Shown: one piece after another, positions 25,609 to 38,945 of the stretch
Numbering within the stretch: the stretch's first letter is position 1
Layout of the letters: each line of letters opens with the position of its first letter
Assembly (NCBI GenBank): GCA_022575985.1
Contig: JAKSXM010000142.1
Coordinates: 2,852,001-2,916,000 of the forward strand
Length of the DNA stretch: 64,000 bases
Direction of reading: 5' to 3'
Source of the DNA: Anagrus nilaparvatae
Taxonomy: Eukaryota > Arthropoda > Insecta > Hymenoptera > Mymaridae
The notes under the pieces: model-generated
Told to the model about the DNA's origin: nothing
Databases searched by the model: none
The model's input: the letters and a program-made list of their open reading frames with translations, nothing else
Made by a program: the position numbers and the translations under genes

Positions 25609-26232
25609 AACAAACATCTAAAAAAGATTCATATATACAGAAAGCAATACTGTGATCTCAATATTTAATTTTCTTCTCTCTTTAAGTTAAAAAATACTAT
25701 AAACTACTGCCAAAATTATTTAATTATAATTTTTTATAGGTTTAGAAGTGTATAAAACAAGTAAATAATTCTAATGTTTGTAGAAAATAATTTTTATAGG
25801 TATTTATAACAAGAGTAAATATCAAAAATAAAATTATACATTTTTTTTCTTTTTTTTTTTTAATATAATTAATTGATACAAAATATTTTTAAAACATAAA
25901 AAATTCATAGTATTATTCTTAAAAATTTTTATTAATTATTTTAAAATACTTTTTGTTTTGATAAAATTTCAAATTTAACTGTCATTAAAAATTAAAAATA
26001 ACAGATTTAAACAATTTTTTCTTCAAGTTCTATGACTATAGAGTTGAATAGTTACTTATTAAAAAGTATCTATATGTTTAATTAAAAGTACTTAAAAAGC
26101 TAAAAAAACAAAATAAAATATAAATGTACGAACAAATTTATTAGGCATGAAAACTTGTTAACCTAAAGAAAATGTGCCTAAAAATATTTACAATTACTTG
26201 AATAAATTATAATAAAATATTCAAAATTTTAT
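25609..26232. other. Convergent 3' spacer between Dcp2 and heme oxygenase
   Basis: AT-rich 3' flanks of both genes. An AATAAA at 25827-25832 suits Dcp2. No coding sequence or repeat element is recognisable. Confidence 0.6.
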
Positions 26233-27140
26233 TTATGATTTTATTTGATAAAATACAACTACAATAAAACAAACAGCAATAAAAAAATATATAATTTTTT
26301 TTAATATTACAGTTCCAGCTCCTTTAACGCTTCTAATAATTTCATTATTAAGCGAATAAACTGTTTTACTTTCTTCTAAAAGTTTATTTTTAGTATTTTC
26401 ATCTAGATCTTCAGCTATTTTATTTATTCTATTACGTAATTCTTTTTTTAAATTATATATGCTATTAACACCAAAATCTGTAATTTCATTTCCTTTTGTT
26501 AAAATTACATTTTTAAAAGGATTTATTTTTCTTACGAGTTGTCTTTTTTTCCTTAATATTATACCACCACTTAATAGTCCCATATAAAGATGATAAATGT
26601 ATGCAAGTAATATATCAGGCTCATTTTTCTCAATATTTTCTAGGTGTAGTAAATACTTTACAACACTTTCTCTGTAAATAAATAATAAAATTTTTACACA
26701 TTATTAAGGATGATAAGACTAACTTGAGATAGCTTAATCAAATTTAAAAAAATTTACCTTGGTGTGTAGGTTTTAATCCAACCTTTTCCTAAATAAAATT
26801 CTAGATCACTTTCAAAAGCTTTGGTCCTTTCAACACCTTCAGGTAGTAAATTACTTATTTTTGTATTTTTATTTCTTACCATAGCCTCTTCAAGAAACCT
26901 AAAAACTTCATAAAATACTAAAAGTCCATCAGCCCATACTGCATCATCCGAAAAACCTAAACCAAATTTTATACATTAATAAACACACAAAAAATTTGTA
27001 AAAACATTAAAAGTTAAGCAACAATAAAAACTACCAAAAGCTAATTTAGCATTAACAAGTGCATCACTTATTGCATGAATTTCTCTAGTTGCTTCTCGCA
27101 TTTGTTTGCTGAAAGTATCAGAATCATCATTGCTGGTCAT
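26233..27140 (-). CDS. Ho: Heme oxygenase
   Basis: Membrane-anchored ER enzyme that opens heme to biliverdin, CO and iron. Exons (5'->3'): 27140-27035, 26956-26758, 26671-26233; phases join to 247 aa. The proximal heme ligand is His22 in QMREATREIHAISD (His25 in human HO-1). LVNAKLAFGFSDDAVWADGL follows, and the distal helix is YHLYMGLLSGGIILRKK with the GG pair kept. The Asp next to these glycines in mammalian HO-1 (Asp140 in YLGDLSGG) is Leu here. The tail is a single hydrophobic anchor (IIYFFIAVCFIVVVF) ending QIKS. The long open frame in the last exon begins inside the gene; the true start is the ATG at 27140, which gives MTSNDDSDTFSKQMREATRE. Convergent with Dcp2. Confidence 0.93.
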
Positions 27141-27407
27141 TATTCACAAGAGTAGATTTCTTTAGATAATGTTTTATTTTTTGTAAAAATAAAAAATTTA
27201 ACAAAAATTAAAAACAGTTATTCTTTTATGGTACAATTTTATAACTAAATTATTTGTTAAGGTCAATTTTGATCAGAATTATCATTATCAAGTTTTATCC
27301 ACGATCACAATAAAGAGCAGACTACTTTTATGAATCTTAATTTGTTTATTTTGATAATTATAATTTACTTTTACCATGTACGGATAATGTAGAGTTTTTT
27401 AATTTTA

Positions 27408-27731
27408 TTTTATGGCTATAAATTTAATAATTTTATATCTTTTATTGTTTTTATTTACCCTTTAATACTTATTTTTAAAAAATGCAATTCAATAATACTT
27501 TATTTTTCATTGGTCTCTGAAAAAACCTTATAATTTCATTAGGTATACTAATGAAATTATAAGGTTTTTTCTACCTAATTTTATTAGGTATATACCTAAT
27601 GAAAGTATAAGATTTTTTCAGAGACCAATGAAAAATAAAGTATTATTGAATTGCATTTTTTAAAAATAAGTATTAAAGGGTAAATAAAAACAATAAAAAA
27701 TATAAAATTATTAAATTTATAGCCATAAAAT
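27408..27731. repeat. Foldback element with about 130-155-bp arms
   Basis: The left arm (TTTTATGGCTATAAATTTAA...GGTCTCTGAAAAAACC) is repeated almost perfectly in reverse on the right (CAGAGACCAATGAAAAATAA...TTATAGCCATAAAA). A second smaller perfect palindrome sits in the centre: CCTTATAATTTCATTA with its reverse complement 4 bp away. It is non-coding, MITE- or foldback-like. The near-perfect arms suggest a recent origin. Confidence 0.9.
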
Positions 27732-27797
27732 TCAAAACTTACAAATATAGGTACATGTTTTTTATATGAATTTAATATAATATTTTTATACAATATA

Positions 27798-28800
27798 AGT
27801 TTTCTGTTAAAAAAAGTGCTGTTGAAATGGGCAAACCGGATTTATTTAACAATTTTTATTTGCAAAAATGTTGAAAGGGGTATACATGTAAAAACGTCCA
27901 ATTTTTTTTTCTTCAAATTTTTCACTGTTTGGTACCGAAAAAGGTTTGAAACAGTGAAAAACTTAAATCAATATGGTTCCCCGGGTCAAAGAACCCAAAA
28001 AACCTGATATAAATGGATTTGAGTGAGTTTTCAAATTTTTGGATTTTAGAAATTTTTACTTTATTCGCTTCAAACCATTTGAATTTGTTAAAACTCATTA
28101 TAAACCAACTTTTCTAATAAAAAAAGTGCTGTTGAAATGGGGAAGGTGTATTTCTGCGATAATTTTTATTTTGGCCAAAATCGAAAGGGGTGTGTATGGG
28201 AAAATGTTGAATTTTTTTTTCTTTAAATTTTTCGTTCTTTGGTACCGAAAAAGGTTTGAAACAGTGAAAAATTTAAATCAATATGGTTCCCCGGGTCAAA
28301 GAACCCAAAAAACCTGATATAAATGGATTTAAGTTAGTTTTCAAATTTTTGGATTTTAGAAATTTTGGCTTTATTCGCTTCAAACCATTTGAATTTCTTA
28401 AAACTCATTATAAACCAAGTTTTCTAATAAAAAAAGTGCTGCTGAAATGGGGAAAGTGTATTTCTACGACAATTTTTATTTTGGCCAAAATCGAAAGGGG
28501 TATGGAAAAATGTTGAATTTTTTTTTCTTCAAATTTTTCGTTCTTTGGTCCGGAAAAAGGTTTGAAACAGTGAAAAACTTAAATCAATATGGTTCACCGG
28601 GTCATAGAGCCCAAAAAAACTGATATAAATGGATTTAATTTATAGTTTAAAAATTTTTTTCATTTTTAGAATTTTTGGCTTTATTCGCATACAACCATTT
28701 TAACTGGTTAATATTCCTAATAAATCAAGTTTTCTAATAAAAAAAGTGCTGTTAAATTGGGGAAACTGGAAAATATTGCAGTTGAAATGGGGAAACTGAA
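27798..28800 (+). repeat. 310-bp tandem array, about 3.2 copies
   Basis: AAAAAGTGCT recurs at 27811, 28121, 28431 and 28741, a steady 310-bp period. Units share GAAATGGGG, TTGAAACAGTGAAAAACTTA, ATGGTTCCCCGGGTCAAAGA and AAAACCTGATATAAATGG. They are diverged by point changes and small indels, so the array is older than the 386-bp array. Open frames of 63-92 codons in it are products of the repeat. Confidence 0.92.
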
Positions 28801-31800
28801 AGAAACTAAAAAATATTCTCTATGCTTTTTTATAATGTGTCTAAATTTTTTGTTGGTCAACTTTTGTGGTGAACACTCTGTGACAAAATCTTCGTTTATT
28901 TAGTTTTTCGGAGGCCTAAGTCATATTTTTCAGAAAATGCTGGTTCAAGAGATTCAAATTTTCAAAAATGTAATAATATTTGTATTTTCTAAAAAAAATT
29001 GATATTTATATAGTAAGTAACAAATCAGCTTGTTGCTGGTGGATTTTATTACTTCAGAATCTAATTTTTTGAAAACATTAATAATCCCTTGCCCAAAAAA
29101 TAACCCATTTTTTGAAAAATGCTCAAACACGGGTATGATATTTTTAATTGTTGGGTTGATTCTCAAAATTTCAATTAAATCAATTAATTTTAGGTATATT
29201 TTTTTGATATATAATTTACATACAAAATAACGTACAAACCCTGCACGAAGCACAAGACGATTGTCACTTGCGCTGTTTATGATCGGGAACGCAGAAAATG
29301 TAAGAGGTTTATCTTTAGAATTTTCAACTAGATTTGTATATTTTTGTTAACCCTTTTTAATTAATTGCGAATAAAAAGTTCTATTAGATATTTGTACATA
29401 TCCTTTATAAAATATTTGAGTTTAAGAAACATTTTATTTTAAATGCCAAGACCATGAAAAAACACAAATAAATTAAAAAATTATAAAATTTGCGAAATAT
29501 AAATGTTTAAATTTAAAGTTAAACTTACAGTACTACGCAAGTCTGACCTTACCAATAGTTTAACATCATATCCCCCCAGTTTAAAGTCGAAGTGAGTTGA
29601 ACTTAATCTCTCCACGTTCAAGAATAGCAATAGCAGAGTGAGATAATACAAGTAGGGGGGCGTTGACCTTCTTTAAGGACATGCCCATGTCCCCAGACCG
29701 GGTCAGAAACAACTCTTGCAATATCGGGATAACATAAATTATAAGGAAATTACTCTATTTTGTATAAAATATGTATAAATAATAATTTAACATCTCTTTT
29801 GTTTCATGATGTCCCCATTCTAAGTATTTGTTAAAGGCGGTACGATGGTTACGGAAGACTCCACCCACCACCACCTTCGCAAAATTCCGAATATCTTTTG
29901 TCCCTTTTGATTATTTTGTACACCTTCAAATATCAAAATTATCATTTTAAAATTATTATTTTATGAAAATTAGTTTGAATACCACCCACTGAAGAGCATG
30001 CGTGTTATAAAGAAACTCGCGATGTATTCATTTTTTTCTGCGGATTTCCACAAATCCACATTTTCATTTTTGATGCAAAATACTGTTTTTTTTTGCTAAA
30101 AATTAAAAAAGAAATCATATTTTTATTAATTAATAATTAAGTATTCCAAGAAAAATTAGCTTATTGCATACAATGGTTTTGAATAATTTTTCTGTTTTGC
30201 GAAACTGCATTCTTGGAGTTAAAATAATTCTTAGCTCTTATGTTTTCCTAATACAAGGTAATCCGTGTACCGCAGTCGCTAGCCCGAAATGACGATGATA
30301 TTCATTTTTATATTAATATGGTATAGAAAAGGCAAGCTTCATATATTATCATACCTTTGTATGTGTGGTATACTTTTAGAAATAACCTCTTTCAAACTTA
30401 TGATTTCCTGTTAATAAACAAAATGTATTGTCACTTGATTGTCAATCTGCTTTTTACTTTAGTCTAACTATTGAGTATTAGTTCTTTTTTTTATCATCCT
30501 TTGTAATATATCTTTTATTATCATTATCATTATCATTATAAGAATATGATAATTGTATAGGCCTATAATATGAAATTATAATAATAAAATATAAAAATTT
30601 TTAGAGGTTATGTTGTGTAAGTTTTTATTTTACTTTATACCGGTTTGCCGCACCAGTACGGACTTTAACTACTACCTTGCAATATGTTTTTACTACTTAT
30701 TATTATTAAATGCAGTTTTTTAAACGTTTCATGTAAAAACCGTGTAGAAATCTAAATTTTTTGGTTTTAGATTTACTTAAAAAATTTTAATTTTATATTG
30801 ATTTTGAAAAATTTATTGAAAATTTGCAACAATAATTAATTTTTTAGCAACAAGAATACTATTAAAAAAATTACATTATTAAATTTAATAAAAAATATTT
30901 ATTTTAAATAAAATTATTTAACTCGCAGTAAAAAACCAAAATTTTTAAAAAAATTGCAATTTTTAAGTCTAAAATGCATTTCATAAAATGATTCAATATA
31001 GTTTAAGTAATAATAAAATATAAAATTTGTTCGATATATTAAATCATAATAAAATTAAATAATATATAATTTATTTATTTAAAAAATATACAATAACAAA
31101 GATTATTAATTAATGAAAATTAAGTGTAAAAATATTTTTCTACAAAATAAAGAAGTTTTAAGTTAAGTTGCTTCAATAGTTTGCTGTTCTCCTGTTTCAA
31201 TATATAACATTTTTCAGGGAAAAACTTGAAATTTCCGCGGTTTAGGGAAACCTAAACTATCATAATTATATAATTTTTGAATTATTTGTTTTATAATAAT
31301 CGTGAGAAATTTTTTAAAATTATTATTTTTCTATTAATTTTTAGTTATTTAATGTTGAATGTATTCGAAATAATTCATGAATTGAGTGCGAAATGCGAAA
31401 AATTGGGTAAAATATGAAATAAAAATATAATTTCCGTCATAATTTTCATTGAAAAATGTATTAATTTTGATATTAAAAATCATAAATTTCATAAAATAAT
31501 ACAAATATACATACACTGAACAAGTGAATACCACTGAATTTCTGTACCCAAATAATTTCGCAGGCAAATATGAATGAAATATTATAACTTATTAGTATCA
31601 AATTACAAATTTATGCAAATTGATTTAAGATAATGCGAATTATTATAATTAATTACATAAAACATGCGTAAATTGAGAAAAGGAAGAGTAAAATAATAAT
31701 AAATAATACGACAAATGGTCACACTTGACTAAAGTTACTAGCTCGAGGTCCCCAGGAGAGTATGTTCTTCGAGAATTAGTAATATACCTTCTTGTAAGGT

Positions 31801-34800
31801 TGAATTTCAATTATACGTACGTTTGTACTTATTTTACACGCGTGCATAGAAGATATATTTATTAGTGTGTATATTTTCCACACTAATACATAGATAAATA
31901 AATACATGTAGCATTTATTTGTTTATTATTATCGGATATTTATATGTATTATTTACAAAGGAATGGTAAAAGGGCTTGTTATACTTTAAAGTGACATGTA
32001 TATAATATATGAGTCATATATTAGTATGAGGAGTACAGGGATGAGAGGAATGTAGCCTTGAGTAACATGTATTTTCTTATATGCAGTTAAATATGCTACA
32101 TGCATTTGTTTAAAACCTTTATTCTTAGACAAAATAATTTTATTTCATGTTTTCAGCTCTGGTTCAAAAAAAAAAAATTGCTTAAGTTTTTATAGACAAT
32201 GAAGCATAAAAGAGCCAATAAATTTTTTGAGGAATTCAGAAAAGGAAAAAGTAAGTTTGCCAAATATTTGCAAAATTTGAGGTAATTTGTAAATGTTTTT
32301 ATTATTCTCAATTTTTAAAATTTAACTTAATTTTTTTTTTATTAACATGGTTCATGTTTATAGAGAGACCTACTTTAGGAAAAATTAAGACTGGGTGGGT
32401 TAAATGTGTCCCATTTAAGGGGATGGGGTTAAATGAAACTTGGAATAATTTCAATTCAGATACTTAAAAAAATTCGGGTTTAGGAACATAAAATAATTTT
32501 GATTTAGGGACTTAAGATAATTTGGGTTTAGAGACTTCTTCTATAATTATTCCAATTATAAGATCATTAAATTGTAATGTTGCGTAACATTTATGCATTA
32601 TACCCAGCACTTATCTTTACTAAACATGATCCAAGCAAATAGCTTGCGTAAACACTCCTGTTAAAAGCTTTTTGAGATAAAAATTTAAATATTTGTTTTT
32701 CTCGTGTGACTTTATTTTGCAACTTTTAAAATTCTTTAGTTTAAAATCATGTCATTCAAATTTAATACCTTTAACACAAAATTTTTAGTTAAAGCATTTT
32801 TTACTATTAAATTTGCTAAAAATAAAAATAGTTAAAAACTATAGTTTACTTAGAAATTAACCAGGCCTGCTAAACAAAAGTTTTTAGTGAATTTTTGTAA
32901 TTTTCAATACAAAAATCGAACCCTAGTAGTAGTTCATGACAAATTATACAAAATTCTGATGTGCAAATGCAAGTATTGTTCATAAAGTCAGCTTCAACCA
33001 AAATACAGAACCTGTAGTCTGTCAGTAGGATTCCATACGAAACATGAAACTCTAGGCTCTAAAGTACAAACCTATAGCATACTTTGTATCAGTTTCATGA
33101 AAGGCAAGAGATTTTTTACCCCAAGTTCTGTGTAGTCCATTAGGGGTAAAAAAGGTTAAGGTTTATTGAAATTGTAGAAAACAAACCCAATTAGATAAAG
33201 GATTGAAATTAAAATGACAAAAAAATCAATAAAAAAATCAGTAGAAAAAGCATATTTTTAGTCAAACATGTTCGACTCTTTTTTTTGAAATTTTTTGTCT
33301 CCGAATTATTAAGATAGCATAAATTATACATATTCTTTATTCTATTGATTAATTTATACGTACACACATGTACATTAATCTACTTATGTATGATCTTGTT
33401 TATTAAAAATAAGTAATTTAATATATTTGAAGTATTATGCTCAAATGGATGTTTTTGAAACCTGATGACCTTTGAATTATTAAATTAATTTCGATAATAA
33501 ATAAGAAATCATTGTTAAAAAACAAAATTCAACATTGTGAAAATTCAAATGTGCATTTAAATACAGAAATCTACCTTATCAACTAAAGACTTATCATGCA
33601 TTTACTTCTTTAAATATTCTGTTATCCTGATACAAAAACTTAAATTGCTCCTCGCGTGACATTGCATATCATATTTGAAAACGAAAGTTATTTTAACTCG
33701 TTTCATCTTTTGATGAGATTTAAAGTTTTATTGCTCATTTGCACCTGAATATTTATTAATTTTTTAATTTTTTCTTGTCTAGCCTGTTGAAGAAACCGTT
33801 TCTAATCCTATAAAATGTAAAAATCCAAACAAAAAAATTTTTTTTTGGACATTTTAATTAAATTTATTTATTTTTTTTGGAATTATATTGACATTATGCA
33901 CAAAAAATGACAATAAATTTTTGGGCACAATTGAATAACACTGAATGTCACAAAATTTTGCAAAAATAAAAATCGTTTAATATAATATTAATAAAAAAAA
34001 GCTTAAAATACAGATACACACATACACTAACAGTTAAAATGCACTTATATGCAGGTAAGCAATCGGCGATTTTAAATTGAAGATGTGTGCAAATAAAGTA
34101 AGTATTATACATTAGAAAAGACGTATAATAATAAAGAGGAGAAAAGGTCCGAGAGATTCGCGCCAGGCCTTCAAATTGGCGAACTTTAAAACAAGAAAGT
34201 ATGAAATATAAGAAAGTATTATTTCGCGAATTTGTCATTATATATAAACTATATTTATATGTATAAAATGCGAAAAATATATAATAAAGAAAGATAAAAA
34301 AAATAATCGATTTTTTTTATGCAAAAAAAAAGTAAAAAAAAAATTTTTTTTTTGCGGAATTTTCGAAATATGTTGGAAATTTTGAATGCTGTCTTTTTCA
34401 AAGGTATTTATTTATTTATAAATTTAATTGATTTTTTGGTAATTAATTTTTGTTGCCTTAATAAAGATTAGTTGGTTTTTGTAACTTAAATTCGCTTGCA
34501 AAAATATAAGTTAAATCCAGAGCGCGCAAGGTGCAAATGTATTTAATTTTTGAAAATATAGGCCGAAATTTATATTACGCTTTAAAAATCAAGAGGCGGG
34601 CGAAAGGGGCAACCGTGCCCACCCAAGAACCAAAAATTTACATGTTTTTTGATAAAATTTTGTAAAATTTGAAAAAAATTTATATTAATTTGCTTTGGAA
34701 AAATTTCTGGGTCCGCCACTGAAATTCAAAATACAAAAACTGTTATGAATAAAAATAATTGTGCGCAAAAAATTTAACCATGATCATGATTACACGTTTT

Positions 34801-37800
34801 TATTGTAATTAAATATTTTTGTTTTTTTATAATATCATGACTTTTTCTTATGTAATTCATTATCATTGAACTAGTGACCATAATAAAATATCATAATAAA
34901 GGTGCGAAAATCTATATAATGAAATATTATACTTTGGACACATAATAAGTACACGTGTGTTTTTACAAATGTTTTTATTGTAATTAAAAAAATATGATAA
35001 TTGATTGGATTGAAGTCTTTTTGATTAATTATTTGTGAAAAAAATTTATTTTTTGAAAAGTTAATACCAAACTTGATTTGAATATTGTAAAAATATGCAA
35101 AAACTGAAACGATTTTATGTAACAATTTAAATTCAAGAATAAATCGTTTAAATATTTGATAAAACAGGGGCAAATTAAATTTTAAATTCATTTAAAATAA
35201 AGTTAAATAAAATTACGTACATTTTTCTTAAATTTGAATTCATATCAAATATGCATTATGTATTTATATTCTTTTAAATACGCATGTTCAACATGCGTTA
35301 TAAGAAATACGAAAAATCGGTATATGAAATAAGAAATTAATTCGCATAAAAATTGAAATAAACCAAATTTTATGTTAAAAATAAGTAAATTAAACATTTA
35401 AAATTCTTAAGTTTTTAATATTTTTTAAGTTTCTTAATTAATATTATTTAAATTTTTTGTTTTTTCTGTAAAAATGTTAATGTTTGACGCATGTGACGCG
35501 CGCATTTTGGGACGTACTTGATGCGCAATGGTCTCGAAAGTGCTCTACACTAATCAGGAAATTAGAAAATAAAAGAAGATTTTTCGTAAAAATTAAGATT
35601 GCTATTTACCAATTTCAATAATTTTACCAATTAAAAAAAAAATATTTTATACAAATTATTTGGTGAACACTTTTAGATACGCTTGTTTTATACTTGTTTT
35701 TGTATTTTCTGTATTAAAAAATTTGTTCTATAAAATATTCAAGTAAATTTAGAATTTCAAGGAAAAATATTAAATTTCAAACTCGTAATAAACTGTGTAT
35801 AATCTATTTTATTGATAACAAATGAATAAACTACTTGTTCTCAAAACTGAAAAGACTTAAAAATACACTTATTTAGAGTACGAATTTCTGTTATCGGACC
35901 CGATTTAAAAAAAAGTAAATTAACGAATCAGAAACTATGCACCAAACGAAAACAAAAAAATTCCTAAATTACCCCGAATAATTTGCAAAAATTAAAAGTC
36001 AGAGATCTCAAAATTCATTCATGCAACCAATAAATATCAAATTGTACCGATTCCTCTAAATTTTTCAAAAATTTTTTACACTAATAACATAGTATTCATT
36101 AAATCGCACCAAAAAAAATAAAATTAAATCAAAAAAATGCATTAAAATCATTAAAAACATGAAACATATGTTTGATAAACTCAATTTCATTCAAGAGTAT
36201 CTAAGAAAAATAACCTGTTGAGCAATTCCAAGCTGTTATTTAACAGTAGCTCAGAATGCGCGAAGAAGTAAATTCATTTTCGCGCACAATTCGCATACGC
36301 TTCTTCGCGTTTATGTTTCTCTGTTTCCTATATATTTATCATTATATGCGAGATCCTATTCTTTTTTCTGTTTTTTTTTGACATAATGCAGTTGCATTCA
36401 TAATATGTACCTGCATTTTTATCATAAATATCATAATGTTTCTATGATAATAATTTTTAATTAAATAATGTATAATATTAATATATTTTTTTACATTTTT
36501 CTACTCTAAAAAACAGTTTTTTACTCTATTCCGTCGATATTACTGTCAGCAAAAATATTTTTTGCTAAAAAAAAAAAAAAAAAAATTTTTTTTTAATTAA
36601 TTAATTAAAAAAAATAATATATAATATAAATTATATTATAAAATAAATCATAACCTGCAAAAGAATATTAGTTGTAATAGGTATAGAAAATATGAAAGTA
36701 AATGAAAAAGTGATTCTCAATCTAGTTATTTTATACAGCATTAACAGTGTATTTTGCTAGTAAATTTTACTAGTTGAGTGTAATTAAATGTATCTAAAAC
36801 TCTTTGATTTATGTTTTTTAAAGCTATATAATAAAAAGTATCCAGGAAACAGAATGTTTTAGAAAGTTTTTTAGGTTATGTTATACTCTGAGACTGCGCG
36901 TACACATTGCAAATATTGTACACCAACACATTTACAAGCGGAAAATTATTTTCTTTTGTATTTAAAAAAAAACAATAAATATGATTTTTAATTTTTTTAT
37001 CTATAATCATAATCAAAATATTTTATCAATTGTTAGCAAATTATTTTTTTGCAAATAATGTAGATTTTTTTGTTACAGCGTATTTCAAAGTATTATACTT
37101 TGTAAATTACAAAAATATATATGAATAATGTGTGAAAATTTAATATAATTACACATATTATCAATTTTTTCTTAAATAATTCAATATTTTAAATAAAAAA
37201 TTTGATTTTGTCTAAAAAATTTAAATAAAAATAAATTTTAAAATAAAAAATTTTTTATATCTTAAATTTATTTAAATAAAACTAACTTGTTACAAAAAAT
37301 TGTAAAATTCAAGTTTAAATCGTCCATTTTTCATCGATTAAATACAATTGACTGACAAAGTTTCCACCGAGTAAGAAACTTTATCAGGAAATCATGTTAG
37401 TTGATAAAGTGGCATACGATGAAAAACCTCTGTACTTATACATATATATGCAAAAAAAAAAATTAATACACATACACACGTAAAAAACTACCTACACTGC
37501 ATTATTTGAATTGAAAATTATTAGTTCTATTATTTTTTTTTTTTTTTTGGCACTTGTGATTTTTTTCCGTTCATGAAACTCTTACTGTATTGTATCAGGA
37601 AATCACGAAGGTAGAGAAGTGTTTAAGAAGGTAATGTCGGTTGTTAACGTACCGCTTTTCCTTCGTTTTCGCAATATAGTAGAATAGTATAATATTGCAT
37701 CGTAAGTTTTCATTCAATGAAAATGTATGTATACTATTACTATTACATTTTTAGAAAACAAATGTAACTATTTGTTACATGAATAATTTTTGTTAAGATA

Positions 37801-38194
37801 ATCAACGGCAAAATTGGAAATTTTCTCAGGGAGGTGCAAATTTGGTAAAAATTTGTTAATTTTTTAAAAATTTTATTAAAAATTAAGTCTATTTTTGGTT
37901 CTCGGTTGGGGGAATTGCCCCTGTCGCTAAAGATAATTTATTTTTTCTAATTTTTGGGTGTTATTTTACTTGATATACTTGAATTATTATAGTTTTCATA
38001 TTTTAACAATAATTTAGATGACAAATTTTAAATACAAAAAGTCAAAAATTAAAAATTTTACGAAAATTTATTATTTACACTTTTTTGGTTTTTTTTGGAT
38101 CTACAAATTTGTAAAACTCGATAGATAATAATTTTCCATTATATTGATGACTTTTTACTCCTCAAAATTAACAATTTTTCAAAAAATTATACAA
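28801..38194. other. Gene-poor AT-rich DNA
   Basis: No coding exon I can support. Slightly GC-richer islets occur at about 29560-29720 (with the hairpin GGACATGCCCATGTCC), about 30250-30300, about 35480-35560 and about 36250-36320 (CGCGAAGAAG...CTTCTTCGCG). None has an identifiable product. The open frames of 60-106 codons are AT-biased and low-complexity. The rest is poly-A/T-rich and featureless to me. Confidence 0.55.
32461..32545 (+). repeat. About 24-bp minisatellite, related to the one in Nup93
   Basis: About 3.5 units of the type ACTTAAGATAATTTGGGTTT / ATAAAATAATTTTGATTTAG. They resemble those in Nup93 intron 3 at about 20842-20903. Confidence 0.55.
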
Positions 38195-38945
38195 TTGCTA
38201 GTTAGACGGATAGCAGTTTACCATTAATCCATTTTGGCCCAATTGTACATAGGACTTTTTATAACTAAACTGTATTATAAAAACATCTTTTTTTTTTCTA
38301 AAAATGTTGCATCGGGTTATATAAAATAAAAAAATGATGGTTGCTTTTTACGAATTTAAAAAAATTTTTTACATGCAACCCCTTCCTTCAAAAGGGATAA
38401 ACATGAATTTTTGACTTTTTTAAAATTCATTTTGGACTTTTAATTAAAAAAACTTTCTACCTTATTTCGAGACTTATTTTGTTAATCACCTTGATCCCTG
38501 TATGAGATGCAAACGGCTTTGTACATATATTCTAAAGATTTAGGGCAGAAAAATTATGGATGAAATATGTGCACATAATAGTTTGAACCTCAATAAAAGG
38601 TTCAGAGATCATAAAAAAATAAGTTAAAAAGTTTAATTTTGTAAAAGTCCAGAATAAAATAAGAAAAAGCTAAAAATTCATGTTTACCAGCATTTTTGCC
38701 TGTTTAGAAGAGACTGCACGTAAAAACTATTGATAAAAACTATTGATACATTTGAAAAAAGCAACCATTCTTAACGCTAAAAAACTTTTTAGAATAAAAA
38801 AAATGTTTTTACAAGTAAATGTTAAAAAAAAAATGTTTTATAGTTTTAAGTTTAGTTATCAAAAGTCCAGCTATGTAAGATTGGGCCATGATTACAGCTT
38901 CAAGTAGTGCTTGTAATTCGAAATAAAGCTATTCGGACTGGTCAC
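38195..38945. repeat. Large imperfect inverted repeat, arms about 340 bp
   Basis: Left-arm blocks reappear in order and reverse-complemented on the right. TTTTGGCCCAATTGTACATA pairs with TATGTAAGATTGGGCCATGA. ACTTTTTATAACTAAACTG pairs with AGTTTAGTTATCAAAAGT, GATGGTTGCTTTTT with AAAAAGCAACCATTC, and AAACATGAATTTTTGAC with AAAAATTCATGTTT. The centre is near 38560. Arms carry many indels, so this is an old foldback or MITE pair rather than a fresh hairpin. Confidence 0.8.

Noticed and set aside
27816..28516. Three overlapping open frames of 63-92 codons
   Set aside because: They repeat with the 310-bp array and contain the same residues by unit; no splice or start context supports coding.
31349..35191. 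Open frames of 72-106 codons on the - strand
   Set aside because: AT-driven composition, no domains, no splice context, and not bounded by other gene signals.
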